A stretch of 64,000 nucleotides of DNA from positions 44,351,551-44,415,550 of the forward strand of contig OZ022260.1 in NCBI GenBank assembly GCA_963978905.1, written 5' to 3'. Of the stretch, positions 60,781 through 64,000 are shown one piece after another (position 1 is the first letter of the stretch; the number at the start of each line of letters is the position of its first letter). Below the pieces are notes generated by a model. That model searched no databases and was not told the DNA's origin. It was given only the letters and a program-made list of their open reading frames with translations. Source of the DNA: Trichostrongylus colubriformis (Eukaryota; Nematoda; Chromadorea; Rhabditida; Trichostrongylidae). Both the position numbers and the translations under genes were made by a program.

Positions 60781-62900
60781 CAGTTCATATAACGCTGAAC
60801 ATGGCAGGGGAGATACTTGATATGCTGCAGCTCGCTTGCGGTATCTGCTTTTGCTTTTATTTTCACTTTTCTCTGTAAGTTCATCTGGAGATTTTTCATA
60901 TTCTACTTTTGAGCTTCGTCAGTGTTTCTGTCATTACAGTGTTTCTTGGAATATACTATGTTTGTGTTTAGCCCCGTGCACATGGTGAAAAAGCTGTGTG
61001 AATGTGAAAATTTTTTTATTGAGTCCTTTGGCGGGACTCAGCACTTGCAATTAAAGTTTTCTGTGTCATATCTTGTTTTTAAGTATTCTCAGACAATTTA
61101 CAACTATGTGGAGGATGCTTCACTTGAGCCATTTCCTCATTGATCTGCTTGCTGGTTGGATGTGGTGTCCACGGAAGCTCCCTAAATTCGTTGCATTGAT
61201 CTTTTTCTTACAAACAATTTTCGTAGCCCTTAGGTATCGTTCAGTCACTCAAGGATTTGTTCCAATCCTTCTTCAGATGCAACAAATCCACATGAACTCT
61301 CTCCTTTAGTATAGAAAAATCAAGTTTTGTTGGAGAGTAATTAAGGGAAGCATATAAGGTCGAATGGCCATTCGCAATAAAACAGATATCACTCGACCCG
61401 CTTTTGGACGCTGATAATTCCTCATTTGAAATCTGTTTTTTTTTGTGCTCAGGGGGTCAGATGTGCCAATTTCAAGCGAAGTCGGATTATCGAACCAATT
61501 TCGGAAAATTAGGGGTTGTCATGAGATAAGTAACAATTTTTTTTGAATTTTCCATAAAAAAAAGCCATCAACCATAACAAAGGTAACCCGAACGTTCCTA
61601 TTACAAATGCCCATGACGCCATATGTTCGTAGCAAAAGCCAAATAAGAGCATTTGCTCGGCAAGGGTCAGTGACAGCTTGTTTGTTTGAATTACTACCCA
61701 GTAGCCAATGAATCTCCGAAATTAGGTCAAATTATCGAACTGGCTAAAAACTTGTTCATCTTTGATCCCTTGAATATGAAAATAACACTGGTTTAGCTCG
61801 AAGACGTATGGCTGGCGCGTTATGGAATTCCGAAGGTGCCATGTCATAAAAACCTCCGTAACTCCACTCAGAGAATCACTCAAGCATACTTTCAAGTCAG
61901 ATTCGGAATTCGAGTCCAAATACGAGTTGAGTGCTACGGGTCCTATTGCAAACGGCAATTTCGATCTGGTGTCCTTCCGTTGTAAGAAATATCGTTGCTG
62001 TATTGAGACCAGACACGAAACTGCTTTACCTCACCGCTCTCTCCAAAAGTTTTATAATCTGATGGCCCGAAGAAAAGCCCAAAGACCCATGAAGATAAAG
62101 TAGACAAAGGTCCATTCGTCTCTCCTGGCTTGGTCGGTTGCTCTGCCGGTCTGACCCACGAAAATAGGTTGAGAGATGGTCTATCTTGTTCTGAATAAGT
62201 TTATTACGTGTGAATTGCATCGCAGAATCTTCACTATTTCTCTGACACGGGCATACTTACTCTGCTGGCCCTCCAACCATGACGGGGGCAGGAGACTTGG
62301 ATTAGTCAACATCGCCTGCAGAAGTGCTGACTTGATCTGAAGATTTCAGTATGAATGGCTGAGAACGTTCAAAAGCGATGTTCTGGGTGAGATGCATTGA
62401 AGGCCGCACCAACACAACAAAAAATGGATTTGCATGGCAATGTGGCTGCTCCTACTTCACTTCAGCCGACAGCTGCCAATCTCAACGTCATTCGTCGGAC
62501 TCTCAAAATGAGTATTAAAGAATATCTCAACTACAAAGCCTCACCCTTTCATTGGCTGTCTTCATTACAGCTCACCCATCGGGCAAGTTCTTGATAGAAA
62601 AATATATGGGTAGGGTGCTCGACCCTTCACTCAACCGTGGTAGCGATGTCCTACCCCTAACATAGAGCATTGAAAAAACTATGTAAACGATTCCATTACA
62701 TGTGAAGAGGTCAGTGTGCAACAGAATCTGAAATACCAGTAAGCGCGACGTACCGCAAAAACGACATGGCTTCAGCTGCTCCATCTATAGCCCAAGTCCA
62801 CAACATTATACGTCATGGGTCTGCGCCAGTATTGTACAGCTAGGTCAGGACATGCGAGGAGGCGGTAGCCGCGTCCACGCACGCGTGTAATTTGCAACAA
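60781..62900. other. No gene recognised
   Basis: Open frames up to 93 codons (61822-62103, + strand) have no family resemblance. Poly-T tracts near 61435, 61540 and poly-A near 61555 are noted. A short repeat at 62578-62640 has a partner at 63855-63915. Confidence 0.35.
62578..62640 (+). repeat. Dispersed repeat pair (partner at about 63855-63915)
   Basis: ATCGGGC(A/G)AGTTCTTGATAGA followed by GGGTAGGGTGCTC(G/A)ACC occurs in both places, same orientation, 1.28 kb apart. Confidence 0.75.
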
Positions 62901-62904
62901 AATA

Positions 62905-62953
62905 GTTATTGATGTTTTTGGAAAAATCCTATAAGACTTTTGGCACAACCTAA
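62905..62953. repeat. Mariner terminal-repeat fragment
   Basis: ATTGATGTTTTTGGA..AATCCT followed by AAGACTTTTGGCACAACCTAA resembles the mariner end at 55256-55298 (ATTGATGTTTTTGGATCAAT) and the outer repeat of the mariner at 12440. No partner end was found nearby. Confidence 0.55.
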
Positions 62954-62984
62954 TATATGATATGATAGTAAAGCCTGTGTCTTA

Positions 62985-63200
62985 GTCAAGCGAGTGATCC
63001 ATTTCCTCATGCTCTACTAGCAATAATACTGGGTATCGACCGCTAGACTGATTAAAATTCTCTCGACAACTGGCACATGGATCCACCACTAACGTGTACG
63101 AATTAGATGCTCAGCAAGTAGACAAATTGCTACTAATCGATGCGATCGAACACAAAACCATCGATTCCTAAACAACCTAAACTGCAAATGTGACCACTTC
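62985..63200. repeat. Dispersed repeat, copy 2
   Basis: Partner of 2240-2520, with GTATCGACCGCTA, AACTGGCACATGGATCCACC, GATGCTCAGCAAGTAGACAA and TTGCTA in the same order, and without the AT-rich expansion present there. Confidence 0.6.
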
Positions 63201-64000
63201 ACCCAAAGTGATGAATAATGGATGAGCCCGCAAATGAAGACATAGAGGATGTCCTCATAATTTATGTGAGCTGGCCTTGCTCAGTTATAGCAACAATCAG
63301 CCCATTTGAAAGCCCCATTCCTGTATTCGTGACTTTTTGATTTGATAAGAGTCCTCAGTATTCCTGGTTGAGGAAATAACTGCGGTTTGTGCTGTGGTCA
63401 CTAAAAGTGTCATCTGTCGCACTACAGTGTCCCGCTGCCCAATCGCTTTGCAGCCAGCCAAACCGAGTGGTCGTTTAATATGCGGTAGTGAGGATCACAG
63501 AAGGATTACGCTTTCCTTCAGCCGATCTTAGAAAACATTACGATCTTGGAGTGCGTTACATGATCCAGATTACTGACCACTCGCAATCGCGGGACCTGCC
63601 TCTTTAAAGTTCATGTTTGACAGCACATATTATATAAGTTCATGGTTAAGTTGAGTTTTCATTTGAGAGTGCAACATATGTGTACGTTTAACAATGTCAA
63701 CAATCCGCACAACTATGAGTCGTGAATTAGTGGCTGAGAATATCTAAAGGAGGCTAAAAGAGACAAAAAAACCATCTCATGCCCATCTTCTTAATATGAA
63801 AGTCATTGCAATAACGATCAGATGCTTCAATCCGCGCTAGATTAGCTATCGCCATCATCGGGCGAGTTCTTGATAGAATAGTGCGGGTAGGGTGCTCAAC
63901 CATGCCAGACATCTTATGCATCTTCGTTATGACCGTAGATGCACATCTACGAGTAGGTCTATCAGTTGGAAATCAGATGAGAGACAACAAACAGCTCCAG
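63201..64000. other. No gene recognised
   Basis: Apart from the short repeat at 63855-63915 nothing is identified; no long open frames. Confidence 0.35.

Overview
The window is nuclear DNA of a nematode, most likely a strongylid (hookworm-like). It holds one large gene cut into 40 short exons by GT-AG introns with TTTCAG-type acceptors, a probable spliced-leader acceptor 32 nt before its start codon, and a very dense load of mariner, Tc1, Helitron, MITE, SINE, LTR and LINE copies. The phylum is well supported by gene structure and the transposon set; hookworm rather than another strongylid is inference.

The only gene I can assemble with confidence runs from 6363 to 35504 on the + strand. Joined exons give 4584 nt, an unbroken frame of 1527 codons plus TGA, encoding a full-length ABCC/MRP1-type transporter in the order TMD0, L0 linker, TMD1, NBD1, linker, TMD2, NBD2. 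All 40 exon borders agree in phase. Its introns are storage for mobile DNA: a mariner nested in an older mariner (intron 9), three copies of a palindromic MITE (introns 9 and 11), two tRNA-derived SINEs with target duplications (introns 14 and 17), a reverse-strand LTR-element fragment (intron 27), a Helitron (intron 31), and several large foldbacks (introns 5, 32, 37, 39).

1-6330 is repeat-rich DNA with no gene I recognise. 35.5-45.7 kb is a nest of retroelements: a decayed CR1-like LINE interrupted by a young LTR element (39115-43531) with two 385-bp LTRs that I read as identical and a CGGT target duplication. Its coding region has lost reverse transcriptase, RNase H and the integrase core, so protease runs straight into the integrase C-terminus. 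44.2-45.7 kb holds three palindromic MITEs. 45.9-49.1 kb has a short chain of phase-compatible exons from an unidentified, possibly membrane, protein.

50-64 kb is accessory DNA: Helitrons with internal 270-281 bp tandem repeats, mini-mariners, a Tc1-like element with intact inverted repeats, tandem repeats and dispersed repeat pairs. No CRISPR, rRNA, ordinary tRNA gene or bacterial feature was seen.
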